Origin: Comamonas serinivorans
GTDB lineage: Bacteria > Pseudomonadota > Gammaproteobacteria > Burkholderiales > Burkholderiaceae_C
Assembly (NCBI RefSeq): GCF_002158865.1
Contig: NZ_CP021455.1
Location: 1,364,001-1,428,000, forward strand
Length of the DNA: 64,000 nucleotides
Reading direction: 5' to 3'
Position 1 is the first letter of the stretch; each line of letters begins with the position of its first letter. Below the pieces are notes generated by a model. The model was given only the letters and a program-made list of their open reading frames with translations, searched no databases and was not told the origin of the DNA. The translations under genes and the position numbers were made by a program. Below are positions 33,093-41,639 of this stretch, piece by piece.

Positions 33093-34352
33093 ATGATGCG
33101 TTTTCCGGTGGCCCACGCCACCCATCCCGACTGGAACATGGCCCTGGGCCTGGTGGTGGCCCAGCTCAAAGCCGCCTTGGCCGGCGTGAGCAGCCCGCCC
33201 CCCCTGGGCCTGGTCTACCTGACCGACCACTTCGCCGCGCAGGCCGAGGCCTTGCTGGCCGGGCTGCGGCAGGCGGTGCCCAGCGTGAGCAGCTGGTCGG
33301 GGGCCGTCAGCATCGGCGTGCTGGCCGACGAGGCGGAGTACCTGGACGAGCCCGCGCTGGCCGTCATGCTGCTCGACCTGCCCGAGTCCGAGTTCTGCGT
33401 CTTCAGCGGCATCGCGCCCCTGCCCAGCCATTTCGACGCCCACACCGCCCTGGTGCATGCCGATGCCGACATGACCGAGCTGGGCGAGAACGTGCGCGAG
33501 CTGGCGTCGCGCATGGTCAGCGGCAGCGTGTTCGGCGCGCTCAGCACCACGCGGTCCCGCGTGGTGCAGGTGGCCCACCAGCCGGGGCAGGACGCCGAGG
33601 AGTCGGTGCTCGAAGGCGGGCTGTCGGGCGTTGCCTTCACGCACCGCATCGGCGTGCAGATGCGGCTGATCCACGGCTGCAAGCCCATCGGGCGCGAACG
33701 CGTGTTGACCGAGGCCGAGGGCAACCTGCTGTTGGCCCTGGACGGCGAGCCCGCGCTGGATCAGATGCTGGGCGACCTGAACGTCAGCCTGGACCAGCCG
33801 CGCCAGGCCTTGCATGCCGTGCGCGACACGCTGCTGGCCATCAACGGTCGGCCCGAGGCCGAGCGCCGCTACGCCGGGCAACTGCCGGCCAAGGCGCATG
33901 TGCGCAGCGTGGTGGGGGTGGATCCGTCGCGCAGCGGCCTGGCCCTGGCCGAAGCGGTGGACGAGGGCGCCACCGTCACCTTCTGCCAGCGCGACCGCGC
34001 TTTTGCGCGTGCCGACCTGACGCGTGTGTGCACCGCCTTGCGCGAGTCGCTCGAGCCCGAGGCCCTCGACGCCGTGCAGGCCCAGCGCCTGCTGGCCCAG
34101 GCCGAGGCACCCGACCGCGAGTCCCGCTGGCTGCATGCCGGCCTCGAGAGCGAGCGCATCGCGGGGGCGGTCTACATGAGCTGCGTCAGCCGTGGCGGGG
34201 GCTATTTCGGCGCGCCGGGTGCCGAGCTGCAGCTGTTGCGCCACGCGCTGGGCCGCGTGCCCGTGGTGGGCCTGATGGCCGGTGGCGAGATCGCGCACGA
34301 CGCCGTGCACGGGTTTTCAGGCGTGCTGACGGTGTTCCTGCGCGAGGATTGA
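33093..34352 (+). CDS. FIST domain sensory protein
   Basis: A 419-residue protein with FIST N and C domains, which are found alone or fused to signalling modules and are thought to bind small ligands such as amino acids. Visible parts include LGLVYLTDHFAAQAEALL, SSWSGAVSIGVLADEAEY and VSGSVFGALSTTRSR in the N-domain, and GAVYMSCVSRGGGYFG and PVVGLMAGGEIAHD in the C-domain. No membrane segment is seen, so it is cytoplasmic. Heptamer repeats lie on both sides (33014-33054 and 34417-34465), and P52 copy 11 begins 2 bp after the stop. Confidence 0.86.
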   Translation: MMRFPVAHATHPDWNMALGLVVAQLKAALAGVSSPPPLGLVYLTDHFAAQAEALLAGLRQAVPSVSSWSGAVSIGVLADEAEYLDEPALAVMLLDLPESEFCVFSGIAPLPSHFDAHTALVHADADMTELGENVRELASRMVSGSVFGALSTTRSRVVQVAHQPGQDAEESVLEGGLSGVAFTHRIGVQMRLIHGCKPIGRERVLTEAEGNLLLALDGEPALDQMLGDLNVSLDQPRQALHAVRDTLLAINGRPEAERRYAGQLPAKAHVRSVVGVDPSRSGLALAEAVDEGATVTFCQRDRAFARADLTRVCTALRESLEPEALDAVQAQRLLAQAEAPDRESRWLHAGLESERIAGAVYMSCVSRGGGYFGAPGAELQLLRHALGRVPVVGLMAGGEIAHDAVHGFSGVLTVFLRED

Positions 34353-34353
34353 G

Positions 34354-34405
34354 GCAGTATGGCTGGATTGCCGATGAAAGATCATCGGCAATTGGGTCAT
34401 ACTCC
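34354..34405. repeat. P52 palindromic repeat, copy 11
   Basis: From GCAGTATG to CATACTCC, with inner arms TTGCCGAT and ATCGGCAA perfectly paired. It starts 2 bp after the FIST stop, between convergent genes. Confidence 0.93.
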
Positions 34406-34416
34406 AGGTATTTTTT

Positions 34417-34465
34417 CCTTCAGCCTTCAGCCTTCAGCCTTCAGCCTTCAGTCTTCAGTCTTTAG
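34417..34465. repeat. heptamer tandem repeat (CCTTCAG)
   Basis: Five exact CCTTCAG units, then TCTTCAG and TCTTTAG. It starts 11 bp after P52 copy 11 and ends 1 bp before the stop codon of the GST gene on the minus strand. Confidence 0.92.
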
Positions 34466-34466
34466 G

Positions 34467-35125
34467 TCAAGGCATGCCGTTGTGTCCATGGCGCAGGAAC
34501 GCGGGCCGCTCGCACAGCCGCGCATGCCAGGCGTCGACGGCCGGCAGCGCCTCGCGGTCCATGGGGCACATGCGCCAGCGTTCGGCCGACAGGCCCAGCA
34601 CCACATCGGCCAGGGTGAACGTGGCGCCCGCCACGAAGGCGCCGGTCTTGGCCAGTTGCGCCTCCAGGATGCGCATGCGGCCGTTCCAGTCGGCCACGCT
34701 GGCGGCGAGCTGCGCGGGGTCCTGATGCAGCGGGCTGCGCCGCACCAGCGCCATGAAGGCGTAGCGCCAGGCGGTGTTGAGCTCGGTGGCCTGCCAGTCC
34801 ATCCATTGCTCCACGCGCGCCCGTTCGGTGGGGCTCGCGGGCAGCAGGTCGTGGCGCTGGGCCCGACCGGCCAGGTAGCGGCAGAGGGTGTTCGACTCCC
34901 ACAGCACCAGCGGCTGCGGCAAGGGCTGGCCCGCCGCGTCCACGGCGCCGTCGTCGATCAGCACGGGCACCAGCGCGTTGGGGTTCAAGGCCTTGAAGGC
35001 CGGGGTGTCGGTGGGGCAAAGCCGCTGCCGTGGGGCTGCAGCGTGAAGGGCAGGGCCAGCTCGTCGAGCAGCCAGAGCACTTTGCGCACGTTGATGGAGC
35101 TGGGTTTGCCAAGCAGGGTCAGCAT
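34467..35125 (-). pseudogene. glutathione S-transferase gene, frameshifted
   Basis: The gene starts at the ATG at 35125 with a classical thioredoxin-fold N-terminus (MLTLLGKPSSINVRKVLWLL, then DELALPFTLQ). After about 37 codons the frame leaves the family sequence; in another frame it resumes with TDTPAFKALNPNALVPVLID, the SNT-containing LWESNTLCRYLAG and a helical C-domain ending at 34467. One missing base in the G run at 35013-35016 (C run on the coding strand) accounts for this. With it restored, the protein would be a cytosolic GST of about 219 residues. The rest of the gene is well preserved, so the change is very recent or a sequence error. Confidence 0.85.
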
Positions 35126-35405
35126 GGTGGGCGGGTGTGGGTGGCGGAGTGGGCCATTGTGGCCGCACAGGCCGGGGCGAACAGCCGCCTGAGAGTGGTG
35201 CCGTGGGCTGCGGCATCGGCCATGTCCCAGACTGAGCGAGGAAACACGTGGCTCAGCCAGCTCACGAATCAGCGTGTCATCGGCGGGCAGGTGTGTCGGC
35301 CAAGCTTGACGCGGGCGAGGCCAGGTCGCCCCATGCGCCGGGTTTAACCCCGGCAGCGGCGCTGCGCCGTTCAAGCAGCACCCTTGTTGATGATGGAGTG
35401 TGTCG

Positions 35406-36401
35406 ATGCGATCGAAAACCGTTGGTGGGAATGCGCCCCTGCACGGGCACGGGCTGCGGCCTGACCAGGGCCTGCAGCCGATGTGGCGGCGGGCCGCCGG
35501 CGCGTTGGCGGTGGCGCTGCTGGTGGGCCTGGCCGGCTGTTCGCGCAGCGAGGCGCCGGCCGCGACCGCCGAGGCCAGCCTGGACGAACCCGCTGCGCTG
35601 GCGGTTCAGGCCGAACCCACTGCGCGGGCGGTCCAGGCCGAGGCGGGGACCGCGATGGATGAGGCCAAGGTGGCCGCCCGTGACGCCTCCGGCGGTGCAG
35701 GAGCGGGCGACACGCCCCTGGCCCCGCGGCGTTTTCTGGCGGTGCGGCACCAGCTGCAGGTCGAGGCGCCTGCCGATCAGGTGGCCGAGGTGTGGGCGGC
35801 CGTGCGCGAGGCCTGTGGCCGGCTCGACTGCGACCTGGTCTCGGCCCAGTTGCAGCGCGAGACGGCGCAGACCCCGGTCAGCGCCGCGCTGAGCCTGCGC
35901 GTGGCGCCGCAGGATTACGCGCGCCTGACGGGCGCCCTGAGTGGCGGGGCGAAGGTGGTGAGCGACGCCTCCAGCAGCGAGGACCTGACGGCGCAGGTCG
36001 TGGACGTGGAGGCGCACCTGAAGAACCGCAGCGAGTACCGCGACAGCCTGCGCGAGCTGCTGGCCGACAAGAGCGTCAAGCGCACCCTGGCCGAGTTGTT
36101 CCAGATCCGCGACACGCTGGCCCAGGTGCAGGCCGAGATCGACAGCGCGCTGACCCAGCGCCAATTGCTCGAGCAGCAGACGGCCAAGCAGTTCGTGCAG
36201 ATGCAGTTCCGCGCCGAGCGCGGCCTGCAAACCGCCACCCACTACAACCCCTGGCGCGAGGTGCTGCGCGATGCGGTGAACCTGGCCGCCGAAAGCACCC
36301 ATGCGCTGGTGCGCGTGGTGGCGCTGGTGCTGCCGTGGGGGCTGGCGCTCGTGGCGCTGGGCTGGGCGTTGCGCTGGTGGCTGCGTCGCCGGTCCATCTG
36401 A
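35406..36401 (+). CDS. DUF4349 lipoprotein
   Basis: A 331-residue protein with a lipobox-like LVGLAGC at about residues 38-44, an Ala/Glu-rich linker, then the DUF4349 domain: LQVEAPADQVAEVWAAV, SLRVAPQDYARLTGAL, VVDVEAHLKNRSEYRDSLREL, a coiled coil around LFQIRDTLAQVQAEIDSAL, and a C-terminal membrane segment (VVALVLPWGLALVALGWAL) followed by a basic end. It is probably a membrane-bound envelope protein of unknown function. I chose the ATG at 35406 because GGAG lies 8 bp upstream. Confidence 0.82.
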   Translation: MRSKTVGGNAPLHGHGLRPDQGLQPMWRRAAGALAVALLVGLAGCSRSEAPAATAEASLDEPAALAVQAEPTARAVQAEAGTAMDEAKVAARDASGGAGAGDTPLAPRRFLAVRHQLQVEAPADQVAEVWAAVREACGRLDCDLVSAQLQRETAQTPVSAALSLRVAPQDYARLTGALSGGAKVVSDASSSEDLTAQVVDVEAHLKNRSEYRDSLRELLADKSVKRTLAELFQIRDTLAQVQAEIDSALTQRQLLEQQTAKQFVQMQFRAERGLQTATHYNPWREVLRDAVNLAAESTHALVRVVALVLPWGLALVALGWALRWWLRRRSI

Positions 36402-36782
36402 TGCGGCGCGGGCACCGCGCAGGCTGACAGGCCTTGCCGAGCACCGGTGTGGTGGCGTGGGCGCCGCAACGCGCTCGACGACGTGCGCCGTTGTCGAAGG
36501 CGATTGCCAGCACGCGCCACTTGGAACGGTGATGGGCCCGGGATCGGCGTGGCGCCCCTGGCCGCCAACGGCACGCGGCGGCGAATCGGCTGGTGGCGCC
36601 ACTGCACGGCACAATGGCAGGCCCTGCGGGCTCGGCGGGTGCGTGGCGCACCCTGGCCCGGTCCCGTCGCGGGCTTGCGCGCCGGGCTGCGTGGCGTGCA
36701 GGCGCCGGCTGCCGGGTGTTGGCGCTCGGGCAGAGGGCCGCGACGGCGCGCGCAGCCGGGCCAGAACATTCAGGAGATGCGA
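36402..36782. other. no recognisable gene
   Basis: About 380 bp between the DUF4349 gene and mvaB. Only GC-rich shadow frames were seen. The last bases contain the AGGAG ribosome-binding site of mvaB. No P52 copy. Confidence 0.5.
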
Positions 36783-37703
36783 GTGACTTACCCCTCACGT
36801 GTGAAGTTGGTGGACGTGGGCCCGCGCGACGGGCTGCAGAACGAGAAGCAGCCGGTGCCGGCGGCCGTGAAGATCGAGCTCGTCGAGCGCCTGCAGGCCG
36901 CGGGTCTGCGCCACATCGAGGTGACCAGCTACGTCAGCCCCAAGTGGGTGCCGCAGATGGCGGACAACGCCGAGGTCATGCACGGCCTGAAGCGCCGCAG
37001 CGACGTGGTGTATTCGGTGCTGACGCCCAACGTCAAGGGCCTGGAGGCCTGCCTGTCGGCGCCGCGCGAGGAATGGCCGCAGGAGATCGTGGTGTTCGGC
37101 TCGGCCACCGAGGCCTTCAGCCAGAAGAACATCAACTGCTCGATTGCCGAGAGCATCGAGCGCTTTGCGCCCGTGGTGCAGATGGCGCGCGAGCAGGGCA
37201 TCCACGTGCGCGGGGCCATGAGCTGCACCGTGGGCTGCCCCTACGAGGGCGAGGTCGCGCCCGAGAAGGTGGGCCACCTGGCCCGGCTGATGAAGGACAT
37301 CGGCGTGCAGCACGTGGGCGTGGCCGACACCATCGGCGTGGGCACGCCGGGCAAGGTGCGCGCGGCCTTCGAGGCCACGCTGGCGCACTACGGCCTGGAC
37401 GAGGTGTCGGGCCACTTCCACGACACCTACGGCCAAGCCTTGTCGAACACGCTGGCGGCGCTGGAGATGGGCGTGTGGCAGTTCGACACCTCGGTCGCCG
37501 GCCTGGGCGGCTGCCCCTACGCCAAGGGCGCGACGGGCAACGTGGCGACCGAAGACGTGGTCTACCTGCTGCATGGCCTGGGCATCCACACGGGCATCGA
37601 CCTCGATGCGCTGATCGACGCGGGCGTGTTCGTCAGCCAGGCCCTGGGGCGCGAGCCGAACTCGCGCGTGTCCAAGGCCATCCGCACCAAGCGCTGCGCC
37701 TGA
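36783..37703 (+). CDS. mvaB: hydroxymethylglutaryl-CoA lyase
   Basis: A 306-residue HMG-CoA lyase, cleaving HMG-CoA to acetyl-CoA and acetoacetate in leucine catabolism. The TIM-barrel start reads KLVDVGPRDGLQNEKQPVPA, followed by EVTSYVSPKWVPQMAD, and the signature with the catalytic cysteine is SVAGLGGCPYAKGATGNVAT. The metal-binding HxH is in SGHFHDTYG. Either the GTG at 36783 (AGGAG 6 bp upstream) or the ATG at 36777 could start it; spacing favours the GTG. No other leucine-degradation genes are adjacent. Confidence 0.94.
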   Translation: MTYPSRVKLVDVGPRDGLQNEKQPVPAAVKIELVERLQAAGLRHIEVTSYVSPKWVPQMADNAEVMHGLKRRSDVVYSVLTPNVKGLEACLSAPREEWPQEIVVFGSATEAFSQKNINCSIAESIERFAPVVQMAREQGIHVRGAMSCTVGCPYEGEVAPEKVGHLARLMKDIGVQHVGVADTIGVGTPGKVRAAFEATLAHYGLDEVSGHFHDTYGQALSNTLAALEMGVWQFDTSVAGLGGCPYAKGATGNVATEDVVYLLHGLGIHTGIDLDALIDAGVFVSQALGREPNSRVSKAIRTKRCA

Positions 37704-37960
37704 CGCGCATCCGCTTCGCTTGACGCGGTGCGCATCGGCCCGCTGCGCCCACGCGCGGCGGGCGCAACCGCCTGCCCGCAGGCCCACCAAGGTCCGGCAT
37801 GGCGTCAACGCCGGCCTGGTCCTGCAGCGCGCACCTGCATGACCGGCTGTCGACCTGACGAGCGCCAAAACGTCCGCTGCGCGACAATCGCCGGTTTGGC
37901 GCGGTGGCCTCACGGCGAGCCTCGTCGCGCCTTGTTGTGTGTTGAACAGAGGACGAAACC

Positions 37961-38596
37961 GTGGACTTGCACCTGTGGATGGCCTATTTCGCAGCCATGT
38001 GGCTGATTGCGCTGTCGCCTGGCTCGGGAGCGGTGCTGAGCATGAGCCATGGCCTGTCGTACGGCGTGCGCCGCACCTCGCCCACCATCCTGGGCCTGCA
38101 GCTGGGCCTGGCCGTGGTCTTGCTGGTGGCGGGCCTGGGTGTGGGCGCGGTGCTGCTGGCGTCGAGCACGGCCTTCCTCATCGTCAAGCTGCTGGGGGCC
38201 GCCTACCTGATCTGGCTGGGCTGGCGCCAATGGCGCGCGCCCGTGGCGGCGGCCGATGCCACGGGGCCACTGGCCGCCGAGGCCAGCCTGAGCGTGGGCC
38301 AGCGCGTGTTGCGCGGCTTCCTGACCAACGTCACCAACCCCAAGGGCATCGTGTTCATGGTGGCCGTGCTGCCGCAGTTCATCGACCCCAAGCGGCCGTT
38401 GGCGCTGCAGCTGCTGATCCTGCTGGTGACCACGCTGGCCGTGGACGTGACCGTGATGCACGGCTATGCGTGGCTGGCCTCGCGCCTGCAGACGCTGCTG
38501 CGCTCGGTGCGCGCGCGCCGCAACCAGAACCGCGTGTTCGGCTCGGTGCTCATGCTGATGGGGGCCAGCCTGGCGCTGGTCAAGCGCGTGGGCTGA
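37961..38596 (+). CDS. LysE/RhtB family amino-acid exporter
   Basis: A 211-residue membrane protein of the LysE superfamily, with about six hydrophobic segments. Landmarks: SPGSGAVLSMSHGLSYGVRR near the N-terminus, VKLLGAAYLIWLGWRQWR, and GFLTNVTNPKGIVFMVAVLPQFI in the middle. Family members export amino acids such as homoserine, threonine or lysine. The GTG start is supported by AGAGGA about 8 bp upstream. P52 copy 12 lies 52 bp after the stop. Confidence 0.92.
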   Translation: MDLHLWMAYFAAMWLIALSPGSGAVLSMSHGLSYGVRRTSPTILGLQLGLAVVLLVAGLGVGAVLLASSTAFLIVKLLGAAYLIWLGWRQWRAPVAAADATGPLAAEASLSVGQRVLRGFLTNVTNPKGIVFMVAVLPQFIDPKRPLALQLLILLVTTLAVDVTVMHGYAWLASRLQTLLRSVRARRNQNRVFGSVLMLMGASLALVKRVG

Positions 38597-38648
38597 ACGC
38601 GGGCTGCTGCCTGGCTGCGCGGGGGCCGGGTAGGGGGTTGAGGATTTT

Positions 38649-38700
38649 GGAGTATGGGTGAATGGCCGATGATGAAATGACGACAATCAGGCCATACTGC
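38649..38700. repeat. P52 palindromic repeat, copy 12
   Basis: From GGAGTATG to CATACTGC, with GGCCGATGATG and a partly pairing CGACAATC. It lies downstream of the LysE-type exporter. Confidence 0.88.
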
Positions 38701-39154
38701 ATGAATTGATCAAAGACGAAGCAAGCCTGTGTCATTGCCGGTCCGATGCGCGCTGTCTTCGATGCGATGGAGGCGCTCGATCCTTGCCGGCCAGCGCGGC
38801 ACCGTCCGGTCTTGCATCGTGCTGTCCCCACCTGGCCATCGTGGTGCGGCGCCCAGGTGGGTCTTGCCCGCGTTGCTGAACACAGGACTTGCTCGCCCAT
38901 GCACCACCTGTTGACGGCGGGAGGTCCAACGGTGACTCACCGGGCCGACCAGCGCCCCCAGTCGGTTCCCGTCGTTGTGCGAACGGCTGGAGCCCGGATG
39001 AATCAGTCTGCCGCTCGCGCCGTCAAGCCACTGAGCCGCGCTGCCGCCGCCGCCGCTGGCCGCGATGGCGCAGATGGCCAGCCCGGCCTGCGGGCGGTCA
39101 TGCCATCGATCGGTTGTCGATTCTCTGGCGCCTCAACCTGGCGGCCTGCGGCGT

Positions 39155-39234
39155 CAGCCCGGTCAGGTGCGCAGGTCATGCCGCTTCTGCGCCGCAGCCC
39201 GGTCGGGTGTGCAGGTCATGTCGCTTCTGCGCCG
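39155..39234. repeat. 40-bp tandem direct repeat
   Basis: Two adjacent 40-bp units beginning CAGCCCGGTC and ending TTCTGCGCCG, differing at three positions, followed by the first nine bases of a third unit. It ends about 50 bp from the osmC stop. Confidence 0.88.
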
Positions 39235-39281
39235 CAGCCCGGTACGGGGCTCCGCGGGCGATGACACTGCCCCCGCGCCGG

Positions 39282-39692
39282 TCAGGCGTGCACGGTGGTG
39301 TCGACCACCAGGCTGCCCGAGAGCAGCTTGTGCACGGGGCAGGCGTTGGCGATCTGCAGCAGGCGCTCGCGCTGCTCGGCGTCGAGCGCGCCCTCCAGGT
39401 GCAGCTCGCGCGCGATGTGGTTGGCCTCGCCCCGCGGCGGGTCGCCCGCGGGGTTCAGCGTGGCGTGCACGCGCACGCCGCTCAACGGCCAACCCTTGCG
39501 CTGCGCATACATCTGCACGGTGATGGTGGTGCAGGCGCACAGGCCGGACAGCACCAGTTGCACCGGGTCGGGGGCGGTGTCGCCGCCGCCGTTGCTGACG
39601 GGCTCGTCGGCCCACCATTCGTGGCCCGCGGGGTCTTGCAGGCGCACGCGGTAGGCGGTGGCGGTGCTGTGGGCGGTGGCGCTGAGCGGCAT
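39282..39692 (-). CDS. OsmC family protein
   Basis: A 136-residue OsmC/Ohr-superfamily protein, a thiol-dependent peroxide-reducing enzyme. The two conserved cysteines are in LSGLCACTTITVQMYAQRKG and IANACPVHKLLSGSL. The N-terminal sheet contains the substrate-pocket arginine region YRVRLQDPAGHEWWADEP. AAGGA lies upstream of the ATG at 39692. It resembles the YhfA/OsmC-like subgroup rather than classical OsmC, whose relic is at 31593. Confidence 0.9.
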   Translation of the reverse strand: MPLSATAHSTATAYRVRLQDPAGHEWWADEPVSNGGGDTAPDPVQLVLSGLCACTTITVQMYAQRKGWPLSGVRVHATLNPAGDPPRGEANHIARELHLEGALDAEQRERLLQIANACPVHKLLSGSLVVDTTVHA

Positions 39693-39918
39693 GGTCAATC
39701 CTTCCAATGTGAAAACGCCGATCTTGCACCGTGGCGCGCACCGCGATCGCGCGCCTCGGGGCGCACGCCAGACGCCCAGATGACAGCGGCTGCGCGTTTT
39801 CCCAGGTGACGCCCCGGGGTGGCCGGCGTTGAATGCCGGCTTGCCGGCACAAGCCGCTTGTGCCGCTCGCGTCCGCCTGGCCTTGGCCCGACGCCTGTCG
39901 ACCCTGGAGAACCGTCCC

Positions 39919-40929
39919 ATGCACACCCTGATCGTTTCCGCCGTTGCCCGCCAAACCGCCACCACGCTGGGGCTGGCCGTGGCGCTGACCGGCATCAGCC
40001 TGCCGGCCGTGGCGCAGGGTGGCGCGGCCTCGTTCCCCGCCAAGCCCATCACGCTCGTCGTGCCGTATGCGGCGGGCGGGCCCACCGACGTGACGGCGCG
40101 CCGCCTGGCCGAGCTCATGGGCAAGGCGTTCAACGCCACGGTGCTGGTCGAGAACCGGACCGGCGCCGCCACCATCGTGGCGGCCGAGTACGTGGCCCGC
40201 GCGCCCAAGGATGGCTACACGCTGCTGTTTGCGCCCGGCACTACCACCTCGATGAACCCGCACCTGTACAAAAAGCTCAACTACCGGATGGAGGACTTTG
40301 CGCCGATCACGCTGGTGTCGCGCCAGCCCTTCGTGCTGACGGCCGGGCCCGTGACGCGCGTGACCGACTTCGCCGGCTTCAACCGCTACGCCAAGGCCAA
40401 GACCGAGGGCGTGAGCTTTGGCACCACGGGCGTCGGCAGCTTCACCCACATCCTGGGCGACTGGATGGGCAAGGTGCTGGCGTGGAACATGCAGAACGTG
40501 CCCTACAAGGGCTCGGCCGCCTCGGTGGCCGACCTGGTGGGCGGCCGGCTGGACAGCCAGGTCGAGGCCATCGCCAGCGGCCTGCAGCTGGACAAGGGCG
40601 GCAAGGCCCACGTGGTGGCGGTGATGGACACCAAGCGCTCGCCCATCCTGCCCAAGGTGCCGACCTTTGCCGAGCTGGGCCATCCCGAGCTGGTGGCCTA
40701 CGTCACCTTTGGCCTGCTGGCGCCCGCAGGCACGCCCGATGCCGTGCTGGACAAGCTCTACCAGGCGGCGGTGCAGGCCACGCGCGACAAGCAGTTCGTG
40801 GCGCAGATGGCCGATGTGGGGGAAGAGCCCGCCCCCTCGGCCTCGCGCCAGGCCTACGGCCAGTGGCTGCGCGACGAGAACGTGCGCTGGGGCAAGCTCA
40901 TCGCGCCGCTCGGCATCCAGCTGGATTGA
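39919..40929 (+). CDS. Bug family (TTT) periplasmic receptor 4
   Basis: A 336-residue receptor with a signal peptide (hydrophobic LGLAVALTGISLPAVAQ), then FPAKPITLVVPYAAGGPTDVTAR, VLVENRTGAATIVAAEYVA, VPYKGSAASVADLVGG and PKVPTFAELGHPE. The ATG at 39919 follows GGAGA. It stands alone: no regulator or enzyme gene is next to it, so it is an orphan TTT receptor. P52 copy 13 starts 2 bp after the stop. Confidence 0.93.
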   Translation: MHTLIVSAVARQTATTLGLAVALTGISLPAVAQGGAASFPAKPITLVVPYAAGGPTDVTARRLAELMGKAFNATVLVENRTGAATIVAAEYVARAPKDGYTLLFAPGTTTSMNPHLYKKLNYRMEDFAPITLVSRQPFVLTAGPVTRVTDFAGFNRYAKAKTEGVSFGTTGVGSFTHILGDWMGKVLAWNMQNVPYKGSAASVADLVGGRLDSQVEAIASGLQLDKGGKAHVVAVMDTKRSPILPKVPTFAELGHPELVAYVTFGLLAPAGTPDAVLDKLYQAAVQATRDKQFVAQMADVGEEPAPSASRQAYGQWLRDENVRWGKLIAPLGIQLD

Positions 40930-40931
40930 GG

Positions 40932-40983
40932 GCAGTATGGTCGAATTTCCGATTCATTTGAATCGGAAGTGGCTGCATACTGC
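40932..40983. repeat. P52 palindromic repeat, copy 13
   Basis: From GCAGTATG to CATACTGC. The inner arms TTCCGATTC and GAATCGGAA are perfectly paired. It starts 2 bp after the Bug receptor stop. Confidence 0.95.
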
Positions 40984-41315
40984 AGATCAAGCGTGCGCCG
41001 CCGGCCTGAGCCCGCGAATGGGGTGAACGCCTTGCGCCCGACTCGTGGGTGAACGATGGGTCCACGCTTCGCACCCGGAGCGCGACCTGTGCCATGGCCG
41101 AGCCGCATGCATCGAACCGGCAACCCGTCGCCGCCTACGGGCTGCGCCGTGCCGTGGCGACGTCCGTGAACCTGTGTAAGCCCTGCGGACGCGGTGGCAG
41201 GCGCATGGCCTCGTGCAGGCACGGCGCCTGCAGCACGTGGCAAAAGTTGTGTCTGAGGGTATCGCGTGAGGGGCCGTGAGGCCTGCTCGGGTGAGCCGAT
41301 AGATCACGCCCACCA

Positions 41316-41367
41316 CCAGTATGGTGATCCTTCCGATGGTGAGTCATCGAGCATGGCCGAATACCTG
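41316..41367. repeat. P52 palindromic repeat, copy 14
   Basis: From CCAGTATG to AATACCTG, with TTCCGATG and CATCGAG pairing partly. It contains the ATG of the downstream mini-ORF. Confidence 0.78.
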
Positions 41368-41433
41368 TTCATGATCTCGGACGATTCAGGCTATGCAGAT
41401 GGCACCGATCCGCGCTGGGCGACAAGCGCCTAG
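41353..41433 (+). pseudogene. 26-codon ORF, possible YCII-like N-terminal stub
   Basis: MAEYLFMISDDSGYADGTD followed by PRWATSA and a stop. The opening resembles the first strand of small YCII-related/DGPF proteins (M-x-YL-LIxxDE), but it is too short to be sure. Its start codon lies within P52 copy 14 and there is no ribosome-binding site. It is probably a relic. Confidence 0.3.
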
Positions 41434-41639
41434 GTGACGCGTCCGCTGCGGGCGCCGGCCTATGGTGAATCCGCCTGCACACGCAGCACCGGACTTTGGT
41501 CGGGTGCCGCGCTGATGCCGGTCAGATGTACCCACCGTGGGCACGTGGCTTGCCGGTGGCCTGCGCGGACGTCGAGGCGCAGGTTGCAGCCTGCATGCGC
41601 GGTCCGCGTTGCCATCCATGTCCAATCAGGAGAACCACG

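Larger units (their letters stand above)
38597..39281. other. convergent gap with P52 copy and 40-bp tandem repeat
   Basis: Between lysE and osmC 3' ends. It contains P52 copy 12 at 38649-38700 and a 40-bp direct repeat at 39155-39234. The rest (38701-39154) shows no recognisable gene. Confidence 0.55.
40984..41639. other. gap with a second P52 copy and a mini-ORF
   Basis: Between Bug receptor 4 and the M20 peptidase. P52 copy 14 is at 41316-41367 and a 26-codon ORF at 41353-41433. The rest shows no recognisable gene. AGGAG before 41640 serves the peptidase. Confidence 0.5.

Noticed and set aside
31179..34310. 1043-codon antisense frame across TraB, PhaM and FIST genes
   Set aside because: Spans three clear plus-strand genes and has low-complexity shadow composition.
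41256..41307. GAGGTATC-like start 60 bp before P52 copy 14
   Set aside because: The right end lacks ATAC and the arms do not pair.
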